Part shown: in pieces, positions 50,433 through 59,516 of the stretch
How the letters are laid out: every line of letters starts with the position of its first letter
How positions within the stretch are numbered: position 1 is the stretch's first letter
DNA from: Cryobacterium sp. MP_M3
Lineage (GTDB): Bacteria > Actinomycetota > Actinomycetes > Actinomycetales > Microbacteriaceae
Direction: 5' to 3'
Length of the DNA: 64,000 bases
Assembly: GCF_015752155.1 (NCBI RefSeq)
Contig: NZ_JADOVI010000015.1
Coordinates: 16,568-80,567 of the forward strand
Translations under genes and position numbers: made by a program
Notes under the pieces: generated by a model
Databases searched by the model: none
What the model saw: the letters and a program-made list of their open reading frames with translations, nothing else
What the model was told of the DNA's origin: nothing

Positions 50433-51386
50433 TCAGACGTCGGTGCGGGTGACCGTGGCGCCCATGAAGTCGACGGCCAGCATGAGTGCCTGCCAGGGCG
50501 TCTCGGACTCCGCGGCGACGAGTTCGGCGGCGACGAGCCGCTGGCCGGGGTCGCTGGCGAGCACGAGGATCGACGGGCCGGCGCCAGAGACGACGGCCGC
50601 GAAGCCGTGCTCCCGGAGCAGCGTGATCAACCGGTTGGTCTCCGGCATGGCGGCGGCCCGGTAGCTCTGGTGCAGCTTGTCCTCGGTCGCGGCCAGGAGC
50701 AGCTCGGGGCTCTGGATCAGCGCGGCGATGAGCAGGGCGGAGCGGGACACGTTGAAGACGGCATCCTCGTGCGGCACCGACTCCGGCTGTAGGCTGCGGG
50801 CGAGCGCGGTCGACATGGCGTGCTCAGGCACGAAGACGAGCGGCTTCACGCCTCGGTGCACCATCAGCTTCTTGTGCCGGGGGCCTTCGGGCGTCATCCA
50901 GGCGATTGTCAGGCCGCCGAACAGGGCGGGCGCCACGTTGTCCGGGTGCCCCTCCATCTCGGTGGCGAGGGCGAGGAGCGCCTCGGCGTCGATGTCGACG
51001 ATGCCTTCGAGCAGGCCCTTGGCTGCCATGATGCCGGAGACGATGGCTGCGCCGGAGGAGCCCATGCCCCGGCCGTGCGGGATGACGTTGTGCGCGACGA
51101 GCTTGAGGCCGGGAAGCGGCTGACCGTAGGCGGCGAAGGTGTGGATGATGGCCCGCACGACGAGGTTGGACTCGTCTGTCGGCACCTCCCCTTCGCCCAC
51201 GCCGTGAACCTCGACCGTGACCCCTGGTTCGTCGCGAACGGCGACGTCGAGGTGGTCGTAGTGGGCCAGGGCGAGGCCGAGAGTGTCGAAACCGGGGCCG
51301 AGGTTGGCCGTCGTCGCGGGGACCTGCACCGTGACGGAACGCCCGGCGAGCACTGAACGGCCGGACACGGCCTCGGCGATGGTCAC
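50433..51386 (-). CDS. thrB: Homoserine kinase
   Basis: GHMP kinase phosphorylating homoserine for threonine synthesis, 317 aa. VQVPATTANLGPGFDTLGLAL at the N-terminus, ATP loop IPHGRGMGSSGAAIVSG, and C-terminal AVVSGAGPSILVL. The GTG start overlaps the thrC stop by 4 nt (GTGA). Last gene of the operon. Confidence 0.96.
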   Translation of the reverse strand: MTIAEAVSGRSVLAGRSVTVQVPATTANLGPGFDTLGLALAHYDHLDVAVRDEPGVTVEVHGVGEGEVPTDESNLVVRAIIHTFAAYGQPLPGLKLVAHNVIPHGRGMGSSGAAIVSGIMAAKGLLEGIVDIDAEALLALATEMEGHPDNVAPALFGGLTIAWMTPEGPRHKKLMVHRGVKPLVFVPEHAMSTALARSLQPESVPHEDAVFNVSRSALLIAALIQSPELLLAATEDKLHQSYRAAAMPETNRLITLLREHGFAAVVSGAGPSILVLASDPGQRLVAAELVAAESETPWQALMLAVDFMGATVTRTDV

Positions 51387-52504
51387 TTGTGGACCAGCCC
51401 GAGCACGCTGGCGATCTCGGCGGTGTCGACGGGCACGATGGTCGGCTTCACGTCGGAGCCGTCCGCGGTGCGGAGGGCCCACTGCGGGTCCTTCAGGCCG
51501 TGGCCGGTGACGGTGAGCACGACGGTCGAGCCGGCAGGAATGAGCCCGGCTTCGGCGCGCTCGAGCAGGCCGGCGACGCTGATCGCGGAGGCCGGCTCGA
51601 CGAAGATGCCGACCTCGGCGGAGAGGATGCGGTAGGCCTCGAGGATCTTCTCGTCGGTGATGGCACCGAAGTAGCCGTTGGTGAGCTTCTGCGCCGCGAG
51701 GGCGAGGTCCCACGACGCCGGGTTGCCGATCCGGATCGCGCTGGCGATGGTCTCGGGGTGGTCGACCCGGTGGCCGAGCACGATCGGGGCGCTGCCGGCG
51801 GCCTGGAAGCCGAACATCCGGGGCATCCTTGTGGTGGCGCCCCGCTCGAGCTCTTCCGTGTACCCGCGGGTGTACGCGGTGTAGTTGCCGGCGTTGCCGA
51901 CCGGGACGATGTGGATGTCGGGGGCGTCGCCGAGCACCTCGACGACCTCGAACGCCGCCGTCTTCTGGCCCTCGATGCGGTCGGGGTTGACCGAGTTCAC
52001 CAGGTGCACCGGGTAGTTCGCCGACAGGTCGCGGGCGATGTCGAGGCAGTCGTCGAAGTTGCCCTGCACCTGCAGCAGCTGCGCGTTGTGCGCGATGGCC
52101 TGGCTGAGCTTGCCCATGGCGATCTTGCCCTCCGGCACGAGCACGACGGCCTGGATGCCGGCGTGGGTCGCATAGGCGGCGGCCGAGGCGGAGGTGTTGC
52201 CGGTGGACGCGCAGATGACGGCCTTGGCGCCGTCCTCCATGGCCTTCGAGATGGCCATGGTCATGCCGCGGTCTTTGAAGGAGCCGGTGGGGTTCATGCC
52301 TTCGTACTTCACCCAGACCTGCGCGCCCGTGCGGGCAGACAGCGCGGGGGCGGGGATGAGCGGGGTGCCACCCTCGCCGAGCGTGATGATGGGCGTGGCA
52401 TCCGTGATGTTCAGGCGGTCGGCGTATTCACGCAGCACTCCGCGCCACTGCCGGGACTGTGTCTTCACGGCCGGCTGCGTCAGGGACTCTCGTTCGCTGG
52501 ACAT
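51383..52504 (-). CDS. thrC: Threonine synthase
   Basis: PLP enzyme converting phosphohomoserine to threonine, 373 aa. PLP Lys in NPTGSFKDRGMT, CASTGNTSASAAAYA, and the phosphate loop PVGNAGNYTAY. The start overlaps the hom stop (TGATG). Confidence 0.96.
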   Translation of the reverse strand: MSSERESLTQPAVKTQSRQWRGVLREYADRLNITDATPIITLGEGGTPLIPAPALSARTGAQVWVKYEGMNPTGSFKDRGMTMAISKAMEDGAKAVICASTGNTSASAAAYATHAGIQAVVLVPEGKIAMGKLSQAIAHNAQLLQVQGNFDDCLDIARDLSANYPVHLVNSVNPDRIEGQKTAAFEVVEVLGDAPDIHIVPVGNAGNYTAYTRGYTEELERGATTRMPRMFGFQAAGSAPIVLGHRVDHPETIASAIRIGNPASWDLALAAQKLTNGYFGAITDEKILEAYRILSAEVGIFVEPASAISVAGLLERAEAGLIPAGSTVVLTVTGHGLKDPQWALRTADGSDVKPTIVPVDTAEIASVLGLVHK

Positions 52505-53841
52505 CAGACTCCTTCAACTCTCAAAACGGATGCGACATTGGTGACGAATTTGTTCTCGGCGAGATCTCTCACGGTGGCGGCGAGTGCCGCTTCCGTCGCC
52601 TCGTGCGTTCCGATGACAAGGGTAGCGGTGGACGACACGGGCGCGTGACTGGCCGTGCCCGGCTGGGCCGGCGTCATGGACTGCTCGACCAGGGCGAGCG
52701 AGACGCCGTGGTCGCTGAACACCCCGGCGAGCGTGGCGAGCACTCCGGGCTCGTCGGTGACCTCGAGGGTGACCGCATACCGGGTGGTGATGCTGTCGAT
52801 CGGGAACACGGGCAGGTCGGCGTGACTGGACGCGGCGACCCCCGGCCCGCCGGCGATGTGCCGCCTGGCCAGCGAGACGAGGTCGCCGAGCACTGCGGAG
52901 GCCGTCTCCACTCCCCCGGCGCCAGCCCCGTAGAACATCAGGCTGCCGGCGGCCTCCGCCTCGACGAAGACCGCGTTGTTGGCGCCGTGCACCGCGGCGA
53001 GCGGGTGGCTGCGGTTCACCATCGCCGGGTAGACCCGGGCGGAGACGCCTTCCTTGCCGGTCGCGGCGTCGACGAGCCGCTCGCAGATCGCGAGCAGTTT
53101 CACGACGTAGCCGGCCTTCCGTGCGGATTCGATCTGCGCGGGGGTGACGGCGGTGATCCCCTCGCGGTACACGGATTCGAGCGGGACGTTGGTGTGGAAC
53201 GCCAGGCTGGCCAGGATGGCAGCCTTCTGCGCCGCGTCGTAGCCGCCGATGTCGGCGGTCGGGTCGGCTTCGGCGTAGCCGAGGTCGGTGGCGAGCCGGA
53301 GAGCTTCCTCCAGGGTGTCGCCCTCGGTGTCCATCCGGTCCAGGATGAAGTTGGTGGTGCCGTTCACGATGCCGAGGATGCGCTTGACCTGGTCGCCGCC
53401 GAGGCTGTCCCGCAGCGGGCGCACGATCGGGATGGCGCCGGCGACGGCGGCCTCATAGTTCAGCTGGGCGCCGACCTGGTCGGCGGCCGCGAACAGTTCG
53501 GGGCCGTGCGTGGCCAGCAGCGCCTTATTGGCGGTGACGACATCCGCGCCGGAATTGATCGCCATCAGGATGTAGCTGCGCGCCGGCTCGAGGCCGCCCA
53601 TCAGCTCGATCACGACGTCGGCGCCGAGGATCAGTGACTCGGCGTCGGTGGTGAACAGTTCGCGCGGCAGGTCGACGGTGCGCTCCGCGTCGAGGTCGCG
53701 CACGAGGATGCCGACCAGTTCGAGGCTCGCGCCCACCCGGTTGGCGAGTTCCTCCTTCTGTTCGAGCAGGAGGCGAGCCACCTGGGCGCCGACGGAGCCG
53801 CCACCCAGCAGGGCGACGCGCAGATTGCGGTATTCGATCAT
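52504..53841 (-). CDS. hom: Homoserine dehydrogenase with C-terminal ACT domain
   Basis: Reduces aspartate semialdehyde to homoserine, 445 aa. NAD(P) motif VALLGGGSVGAQVARLL, catalytic region GIVNGTTNFIL and ADPTADIGGYDAAQKAAIL. The C-terminal ACT domain (about 350-440, YAVTLEVTDEPGVLATLAGVF) implies threonine feedback. The ATG at 53841 overlaps the lysA stop by 4 nt. Confidence 0.97.
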   Translation of the reverse strand: MIEYRNLRVALLGGGSVGAQVARLLLEQKEELANRVGASLELVGILVRDLDAERTVDLPRELFTTDAESLILGADVVIELMGGLEPARSYILMAINSGADVVTANKALLATHGPELFAAADQVGAQLNYEAAVAGAIPIVRPLRDSLGGDQVKRILGIVNGTTNFILDRMDTEGDTLEEALRLATDLGYAEADPTADIGGYDAAQKAAILASLAFHTNVPLESVYREGITAVTPAQIESARKAGYVVKLLAICERLVDAATGKEGVSARVYPAMVNRSHPLAAVHGANNAVFVEAEAAGSLMFYGAGAGGVETASAVLGDLVSLARRHIAGGPGVAASSHADLPVFPIDSITTRYAVTLEVTDEPGVLATLAGVFSDHGVSLALVEQSMTPAQPGTASHAPVSSTATLVIGTHEATEAALAATVRDLAENKFVTNVASVLRVEGV

Positions 53842-55250
53842 CGGACGGATTCCTTCGGTTGATCGTTGGTCGAGACCCCGGCATCGCGCGCCAGCAGGTC
53901 GGCGATGGTCTCGCCGCGCACCAGCAGCCGCGCCTCGCCGTCGCGCACGGCGACCACAGCCGGGCGGCCGACGAAGTTGTAGTTGCTGGCCAGCGACCAG
54001 CAGTAGGCCCCGGTCGCGGCCACGGCGACGAGGTCGCCCGGCGCGACGTCGCCGGGGAGGTAGTCGGCGTCGACGACGATGTCGCCGCTTTCGCAGTGCT
54101 TGCCGGCGATGCGCACGAGCACCGGTTCCGCGGCGGAGGCCCGGGCGGCCAGCCGCACGGAGTAGTCGGCGCCGTAGAGGGCGAAACGGGCGTTGTCGCT
54201 CATCCCGCCGTCGACGCTCACGTAGAGGCGGGGGTTCCCCGACACGTCGACCGCCTTGGTGGTGCCCACCTCGTAGAGGGTGATCCCGGCCGGGCCGGCG
54301 ATGTAGCGGCCGGGCTCGAACGCGATCACCGGCACGGGGATGCCGCGCTCGGCGCACTCCGCGGCGACGATGTCGGCCAGGCGGGCAGCGAGCTCGGCGA
54401 CGGGGGTGGGCCGGTCGGCGGAGGTGTAGGCGATCCCGAAGCCGCCGCCGAGGTTGAGTTCGGGCACCGGGCCGCCGGCGAGCAGGGCGGCGTGCACGGC
54501 CAGCAGTCGGGACGCGGACTCGGCGAAACCGTCCGCGCCGAAGATCTGCGAGCCGATGTGGCAGTGCAGTCCGACGAAGCGCAGGCTCGCCTCCGCGCGG
54601 ATGCGGGCGACCAGTGCGGGGGCGTCCTCGAGCACGACGCCGAATTTCTGGTCTTCGTGGGAGGTGGCGAGGAACTCGTGGGTGTGCGCGTGCACTCCGC
54701 TGTTGACCCGGAGGCGCACGGCCTGCACGACGCCGTGCCGGGCGGCGGCTTCGGCGACCCGGCCGATCTCGAGCGGCGAGTCGATCACGATGGTGCCGAC
54801 GCCGAGCCGGCAGGCGTCGTCGATCTCCGCGAGGGACTTGTTGTTGCCGTGGAAGCCGAGCCGGTGCGGCGGGGTGCCGGCCGCGAGCGCCACGGCGAGT
54901 TCGCCGCCGCTGCAGATGTCGATGTTCAAGCCCTCGGCGACCATCCAGCGGGCGAACTCGGTGGAGAGGAACGCCTTGCCCGCGTAGTAGATGCGCACGC
55001 TGGTGCCGATGCGGGCGAACTCGGACTCGAAGGCGGCGCGGAGCCCGGCCGCGCGGGTGCGGGCATCCGTCTCGTCGACGACATAGAGCGGGGTGCCGAA
55101 CCGCGCGGCCAGGGAGCCGGCGCCGCAGCCGCCGATGACGAGTTCGCCGGCGTCGTCGCGGGTGGCCGAGGCAGGCCAGAAGCCGGCGGCGAGCGCGTTG
55201 GCGTCGTCGGGCAGGCCGAGCCAGTCGGGGGCGAGCGGGTTGGTGGCCAC
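53838..55250 (-). CDS. lysA: Diaminopimelate decarboxylase
   Basis: PLP fold-III enzyme making lysine from meso-diaminopimelate, about 470 aa. PLP Lys in YYAGKAFLS, GFHGNNKS, HCHIGSQIF, LNLGGGFGI, EPGRYI and the C-terminal CESGDIV. The GTG at 55250 is preferred (GAGG 9 nt upstream); GTGs at 55265 and 55289 are in frame but lack ribosome sites. It heads the lysA-hom-thrC-thrB overlapping operon. Confidence 0.95.
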   Translation of the reverse strand: MATNPLAPDWLGLPDDANALAAGFWPASATRDDAGELVIGGCGAGSLAARFGTPLYVVDETDARTRAAGLRAAFESEFARIGTSVRIYYAGKAFLSTEFARWMVAEGLNIDICSGGELAVALAAGTPPHRLGFHGNNKSLAEIDDACRLGVGTIVIDSPLEIGRVAEAAARHGVVQAVRLRVNSGVHAHTHEFLATSHEDQKFGVVLEDAPALVARIRAEASLRFVGLHCHIGSQIFGADGFAESASRLLAVHAALLAGGPVPELNLGGGFGIAYTSADRPTPVAELAARLADIVAAECAERGIPVPVIAFEPGRYIAGPAGITLYEVGTTKAVDVSGNPRLYVSVDGGMSDNARFALYGADYSVRLAARASAAEPVLVRIAGKHCESGDIVVDADYLPGDVAPGDLVAVAATGAYCWSLASNYNFVGRPAVVAVRDGEARLLVRGETIADLLARDAGVSTNDQPKESVR

Positions 55251-55430
55251 GGGTGAAAACCTCACGGGAAAGTCGAGTGGGTGTCTCACTGAGTGGCGAG
55301 CGAACCCGGGTTGGTCCCTGAAGCCAGTGAAGATGCCGCCGCGGGGAGAGCGGGGACCTGCGGCAATTCTAGCGACCGCGGCTGGATGCGCCGAATCGGT
55401 GTTACGCCGCGATTCACCGCTGCCGGCGGC

Positions 55431-56213
55431 TCAGCCGGCGTTGCAGGTGCCGAGCGTGGTGAGCGACTTGCGGGTGAGCAGCAGGCTGCTGGACTCGAGC
55501 GTGATCCGTGCCCGCTCAGGCGTGACGTTCACCCCGGCCAGGCTGACGCCCTCCGGGAGGTACTTCGCCACGCACACCCTGACCGGCTTCTGGCCGACGA
55601 TCAGCGGCAGAAGCTCGCCCGCGTCGACGCTTCCGGAGCCGGTGGTGACCTTCGCGCTTTTCGGCGCGAAGAGCAGCGAGTCGGCGACGGCGGTCGGGGT
55701 GGCGGTGGCCTCATAGCCGATGGGGAACCCCAGCACGGAAAGGCTGCCGGCGTAGCGCACCTCCCCGTCACCCAGCACGAGTTTGGCGTCGGGGGCATCC
55801 GCGGCCAGCGAGCTGCGCAGCAGGGTGTTCAGCGCAGCCTGGTCCAGGTCGACGACGCCGCGAACGTCGCCGACGGGCTTGCCCTGGTCGACCGGAACCT
55901 GCGTGGCCACGACCCGGACGGATGCCGCCACGCCGTCGACGGAGAGGGCCGGCGCGGTCAGTGCGACCCGGTCGAAACTGCCGGACAGGTACTGGGCGAT
56001 CACCGAGATGCCGCCGATGGAGACGCTCACGTCACCGGTGACGGTGTCGGGGAGGTTGTCGGCGATCTCCTGCTTGACCCGCCCCTCGGCGTAGCTGCGG
56101 GCTCCCGCGTCGACGATGAAGAACGCGGCGATCAGCCCCAGCACCGTGAGGCTGCCGATGACGATCGCGCTCATCCCGCGGCGACGGCGGGTTCGTGCCG
56201 CCCGGTCCGCCAT
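55431..56213 (-). CDS. DUF2993 (LmeA-like) membrane-anchored protein
   Basis: 260 aa: basic N-terminus, one transmembrane helix (about 12-35) and an outward domain of the DUF2993 type (DNLPDTVTGDVSVSIGGISVIAQYLSG, in part). Mycobacterial LmeA of this family takes part in lipomannan maturation. The ATG overlaps the argS stop by 1 nt (TGATG), so expression is coupled to argS. The 180-nt gap to lysA holds no feature I can name. Confidence 0.75.
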   Translation of the reverse strand: MADRAARTRRRRGMSAIVIGSLTVLGLIAAFFIVDAGARSYAEGRVKQEIADNLPDTVTGDVSVSIGGISVIAQYLSGSFDRVALTAPALSVDGVAASVRVVATQVPVDQGKPVGDVRGVVDLDQAALNTLLRSSLAADAPDAKLVLGDGEVRYAGSLSVLGFPIGYEATATPTAVADSLLFAPKSAKVTTGSGSVDAGELLPLIVGQKPVRVCVAKYLPEGVSLAGVNVTPERARITLESSSLLLTRKSLTTLGTCNAG

Positions 56214-57886
56214 CACATGCGCTCCGGGGCGGACACGCCGAGCAGGCCGAGGCCGTTGCGGATGACCTGGCCGGTGGCGTCGTTCAGCCACAGCCGGGTG
56301 CGGTGCAGGTCGGTCACCGGTTCGTCGCCGAGCGGGATGACCCGGCAGTTGTCGTACCAGCGGTGGTAGTAGCCGGCGACCTCTTCGATGTAGCGGGCGA
56401 TGCGGTGGGGCTCCCGCAGCTCGGCGGCCTGGGCGACGACCCGCGGGTACTCCTGGAGGACCCCGAGCAGGGCCGACTCGCTGTCGTGCGTGAGCAGCTC
56501 CGGCGAGAACGCCGAGCGGTCGACGCCGGCGGCCACGGCGTTGCGGGCCACAGAGCGGGTGCGGGCGTGCGCGTACTGCACGTAGAAGACGGGGTTCTCG
56601 TTGGTGCGCTTGCCGAGCAGGTCGAGGTCGATGTCCAGCTGCGAGTCGCTGCTGGAGCGCACGAGGGAGTAGCGACCGGCGTCCACGCCGACGGCGTCGA
56701 CGAGGTCGTCGAGGGTCACGATGGTGCCGGCGCGCTTGCTCATCCGCACCGGTTCGCCGCCCTTGAGCAGGTTGACCATCTGCCCGATCAGGATCTGCAG
56801 GTTGACGCCGGGCACGTCGCCGAACGCCTCGACCATGGCCATCATCCGGCCGACGTAGCCGTGGTGGTCGGCGCCGAGCATGATCAGGTTCTGGTCGAAG
56901 CCGCGTTCGCGTTTGTCGAGGTAGTAGCCGAGGTCGCCGGAGATGTAGGCGGGTTCGCCGTTGGAGCGGATGATGACCCGGTCGCGGTCGTCGCCGAACG
57001 TGGTCGTGCGCAGCCAGATGGCGCCGTCCGATTCGAAGATGTGGCCCTGCTCGCGGAGGCGGGCGATGGCGCGGTTGACGGCGCCGGACTCGTGCAGGGA
57101 ATCCTCGTGGAAGTACACGTCGAAGTCCACGCCGAAGCCGTGCAGCTTCTCCTTGATCTCAGTGAACATGAGGTCGACGCCGATCTGGCGGAAGACCTCC
57201 TGCTGCTCGTCCCGGGGCAGCGTGGCGAGGTCTCCGTCGAACTTCGCGACGACCTGGTCGGCGATGTCTCCGATATAGGCACCGCCGTAGCCGTCTTCCG
57301 GGGTGGGCTCGCCGAGGTAGGCGGCCAGCACGCTGCGGGCGAACCGGTCGATCTGCGAGCCGTGGTCATTGAAGTAGTACTCGCGCGTGACATCCGCGCC
57401 CTCGGCCTTGAGCACCCGGGCTAGGCTGTCGCCGACGGCCGCCCAGCGCACCCCGCCCATGTGGATCGGGCCGGTGGGGTTGGCGGAGACGAACTCGAGG
57501 TTGATCTTGATGCCATCGTAGAGGTGGCCGCTGCCGTAGACCGGTCCGGCGTCGACGATGGTCTTGGCGAGCGCGCCGGCGGCGGCGGCCTCGAGGCGGA
57601 TGTTGATGAAACCGGGGCCGGCGATTTCGACGGAGGCGACGTCGGGGAGGGCCTCCAGGCCCTCGGCGAGTTGCGCGGCGATCTCCCGGGGCGTGGAGCC
57701 GAGCGGCTTGGCGATCTTCATCGCAATGCTGGAGGACCAGTCGCCGTGGTCGCGGTTGCGCGGGCGCTCGAGGGTGACGTCGGCGGGGGTCAGATCGAGA
57801 GTGGTTTCGCTTCCCGACTGGCGTCGGCGCTCGCCCAACTGCTGGATCAGGGCGAACAGGGATTCGGAAAGCTCGGCGGGGGTCAC
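56213..57886 (-). CDS. argS: Arginyl-tRNA synthetase
   Basis: Class I synthetase, 557 aa. N-terminal additional domain, HIGH motif [19 protein letters not shown] in the KMSKS position, and a helical anticodon-binding C-terminus ending [11 protein letters not shown]. The GTG at 57886 has TAAGCT 8 nt upstream. Interestingly the tRNA-Arg(CCG) gene lies only 0.8 kb away. Confidence 0.96.
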   Translation of the reverse strand: MTPAELSESLFALIQQLGERRRQSGSETTLDLTPADVTLERPRNRDHGDWSSSIAMKIAKPLGSTPREIAAQLAEGLEALPDVASVEIAGPGFINIRLEAAAAGALAKTIVDAGPVYGSGHLYDGIKINLEFVSANPTGPIHMGGVRWAAVGDSLARVLKAEGADVTREYYFNDHGSQIDRFARSVLAAYLGEPTPEDGYGGAYIGDIADQVVAKFDGDLATLPRDEQQEVFRQIGVDLMFTEIKEKLHGFGVDFDVYFHEDSLHESGAVNRAIARLREQGHIFESDGAIWLRTTTFGDDRDRVIIRSNGEPAYISGDLGYYLDKRERGFDQNLIMLGADHHGYVGRMMAMVEAFGDVPGVNLQILIGQMVNLLKGGEPVRMSKRAGTIVTLDDLVDAVGVDAGRYSLVRSSSDSQLDIDLDLLGKRTNENPVFYVQYAHARTRSVARNAVAAGVDRSAFSPELLTHDSESALLGVLQEYPRVVAQAAELREPHRIARYIEEVAGYYHRWYDNCRVIPLGDEPVTDLHRTRLWLNDATGQVIRNGLGLLGVSAPERM

Positions 57887-57894
57887 GGAAACCA

Positions 57895-57900
57895 AGCTTA
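57895..57900 (-). promoter_or_regulatory. -10 of a near-leaderless promoter for argS
   Basis: TAAGCT, 8 nt before the GTG at 57886; divergent from the promoter at 57929. Confidence 0.5.
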
Positions 57901-57928
57901 CCGGCCCGGTTATCGGCCCCCTGCTTGG

Positions 57929-57934
57929 TAAGGT
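57929..57934 (+). promoter_or_regulatory. -10 of a leaderless promoter for the lipoprotein gene
   Basis: TAAGGT, 6 nt before the GTG at 57941. Confidence 0.6.
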
Positions 57935-57940
57935 CAACCC

Positions 57941-58570
57941 GTGACTGACACCTTCTCGCCCTCTCTCCTCCGCAGCCGGCGCCTGCGCGCCGGCCTTGTC
58001 CTCGCGACCGGCACCCTCGCCCTCGCCGCGTTGACCGGATGCTCCCCGGCGGCGACGCCGTCGGCCTCGGGCAGCAGCACACCGAGCGCTTCGGCGAGCG
58101 CTTCCCCCAGCGCTACGGCGACTCCGACCCCGACGCCCACCCCGGCCGGCGCCGCGGTGGCGCTGACCTGCGACGAGGTGCTCACCCCGAACGACGTCTA
58201 TGAGTACAACCAGAACACCGGGACGGCCCCCGACTTCACGGCGACGTCGGAAACGGCCAAGACCGCGCTCTCCTACCAGGGCCTTGCCTGCGGCCTCTTG
58301 AACCAGTCCAGCGGCGAGACCATTGAAATCTCGGTTGCCCAGCCCAACGCGGTGCTGATGACGTCACTGACCGACCAGGCCATCGCCTCGAGCAACCCCG
58401 TCCCCACCTACGGCGCCGCGCCGGTGTCCGGTTTCTTCACCACGAAGGCCGGGATCGGCGAAGCGCAGGTCTTCACGGCCAAGTACTGGGTCACTTTGAG
58501 CTCTCCGGGTTTCGTTGAGCCGGGCGATGCCGAGAAGCTCATGTCGGCCGCACTTTCGCACCTCCAGTAG
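57941..58570 (+). CDS. Ser/Thr/Pro-linker lipoprotein, unknown function
   Basis: 209 aa. Signal peptide with lipobox AALTGC, then a Ser/Ala and TP-repeat linker (about 35-68), then a globular domain of about 140 residues with two Cys (TCDEVL and ACGLLN), reminiscent of DUF3558-type actinobacterial lipoproteins but not confidently assigned. The GTG is fixed by TAAGGT-N6-GTG. Followed by a good terminator. Confidence 0.8.
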   Translation: MTDTFSPSLLRSRRLRAGLVLATGTLALAALTGCSPAATPSASGSSTPSASASASPSATATPTPTPTPAGAAVALTCDEVLTPNDVYEYNQNTGTAPDFTATSETAKTALSYQGLACGLLNQSSGETIEISVAQPNAVLMTSLTDQAIASSNPVPTYGAAPVSGFFTTKAGIGEAQVFTAKYWVTLSSPGFVEPGDAEKLMSAALSHLQ

Positions 58571-58572
58571 CC

Positions 58573-58599
58573 GGACGGTCGCCGTTGGCGGTCCTTTTT
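58573..58599 (+). terminator. Rho-independent terminator after the lipoprotein gene
   Basis: Stem GGAC-CGCC/GGCG-GTCC with a 3-nt bulge and loop GTT, followed by TTTTT. Confidence 0.75.
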
Positions 58600-58657
58600 C
58601 GCGACGTGCGACCGGCCGTTCACGGTCGAGGCGAACCACCGGGCCTCAGGATGCTGA

Positions 58658-58663
58658 TAACCT
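58658..58663 (+). promoter_or_regulatory. Probable -10 of tRNA-Arg
   Basis: TAACCT, 13 nt before the tRNA 5' end. Confidence 0.45.
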
Positions 58664-58676
58664 AGTGTTTTCCCTG

Positions 58677-58748
58677 GCCCCCATAGCTCAGGGGATAGAG
58701 CACTGCCCTCCGGAGGCAGGGGCGGCAGTTCGAATCTGCCTGGGGGCA
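58677..58748 (+). tRNA. tRNA-Arg (anticodon CCG)
   Basis: Acceptor GCCCCCA pairs with TGGGGGC; D arm GCTC/GAGC; anticodon stem CTGCC/GGCAG with loop CTCCGGA (anticodon CCG, decoding CGG); T arm GGCAG-TTCGAAT-CTGCC; discriminator A. CCA is not encoded directly at the 3' end. Its 3' half is the attachment site of the downstream integrative element. Confidence 0.95.
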
Positions 58749-58750
58749 CA
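58705..58750. repeat. Left attachment core (attL) in the tRNA 3' half
   Basis: 46 bp from the anticodon stem to 2 nt past the discriminator; 44/46 identical to 62536-62581 (differences at 58726 C/T and 58733 A/G). Confidence 0.92.
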
Positions 58751-58809
58751 CCAATAAATTCCTGATCAGAAGATAGTTCTTCTCAGGAGATTTCAGCCCG
58801 GAATCGCTC

Positions 58810-58832
58810 GTGGCAACATTTTGGCAACACTT
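58810..58832 (+). repeat. Left arm-type integrase site candidate
   Basis: Two direct GGCAACA copies in 23 bp (GTGGCAACATTTTGGCAACA start). Same layout and orientation as 62413-62435 (20/23 identical), 60 bp inside attL. Confidence 0.65.
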
Positions 58833-58993
58833 TTCTGAGCCACGAGCTGATCGAAGGCTGTCAAAACGGCCCGAAATACGTCCCGCGGTTGCAGAATCGG
58901 CACGCACTCATAGCAACGGTCGCACTGAGGCACTCGTCTCGATCCCGATGCGTGTTCACGTCAAACGTGGTCTGGGTCGATCGCCCTCGACCG

Positions 58994-58999
58994 TAGGCT
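58994..58999 (+). promoter_or_regulatory. -10 of a leaderless promoter for the island membrane protein
   Basis: TAGGCT, 6 nt before the ATG at 59006. Confidence 0.6.
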
Positions 59000-59005
59000 C
59001 AAGCC

Positions 59006-59455
59006 ATGATTCGCCTGCGTAAGACGCGTTGGAAGGTCGCCTACATCGTCGTCGGAGTGGTCTCGGTCCTCGCTATCGAAATCGTGATCCGACCGCTTAT
59101 GTTCCCGAATCCGATGTATGCCGTCGTTGCAAACTCGCTGACCGTCCTGCTCTACTTTGGAGGAGTGCGATCCTTCCGCGGATTGGGCGAACCCATCGAG
59201 CCACCCCGCGCCTGGTGGAGAATGACTTCCAGGCCCCGAGCCGGATACATCATGGGAACGCTGCTCGTGCTGAACTCCGCCAACGGCGTGGTCGTTGCAG
59301 CCACTGGGCCACCGCCGTTGATATTTGACGTCGTGCTCGGCGTAATGGTCGATGCATCATTGGCGTTCTTGTACTTCAGATCATCTACCCGGCTCCGAAA
59401 AGCGCCTCCGCGCACAGTACAAGAAGTGCCGCGTTGGAAACCGCTCAAGAGCTAG
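59006..59455 (+). CDS. Small four-helix membrane protein, unknown function
   Basis: 149 aa. Hydrophobic segments at about 10-30, 37-55, 78-97 and 103-122, with basic ends (RLRKTRWK and RLRKAPPR) that suggest cytoplasmic termini. No family recognised. Leaderless start TAGGCT-N6-ATG. It lies inside the integrative element between attL and the integrase and is convergent with the integrase; a cargo or immunity role is possible but unsupported. Confidence 0.7.
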   Translation: MIRLRKTRWKVAYIVVGVVSVLAIEIVIRPLMFPNPMYAVVANSLTVLLYFGGVRSFRGLGEPIEPPRAWWRMTSRPRAGYIMGTLLVLNSANGVVVAATGPPPLIFDVVLGVMVDASLAFLYFRSSTRLRKAPPRTVQEVPRWKPLKS

Positions 59456-59516
59456 CCAACCCGGGGACTCACGATCGTGACCTTTCACAGTCGTTCAACT
59501 CCATCCGATGGGCGCC

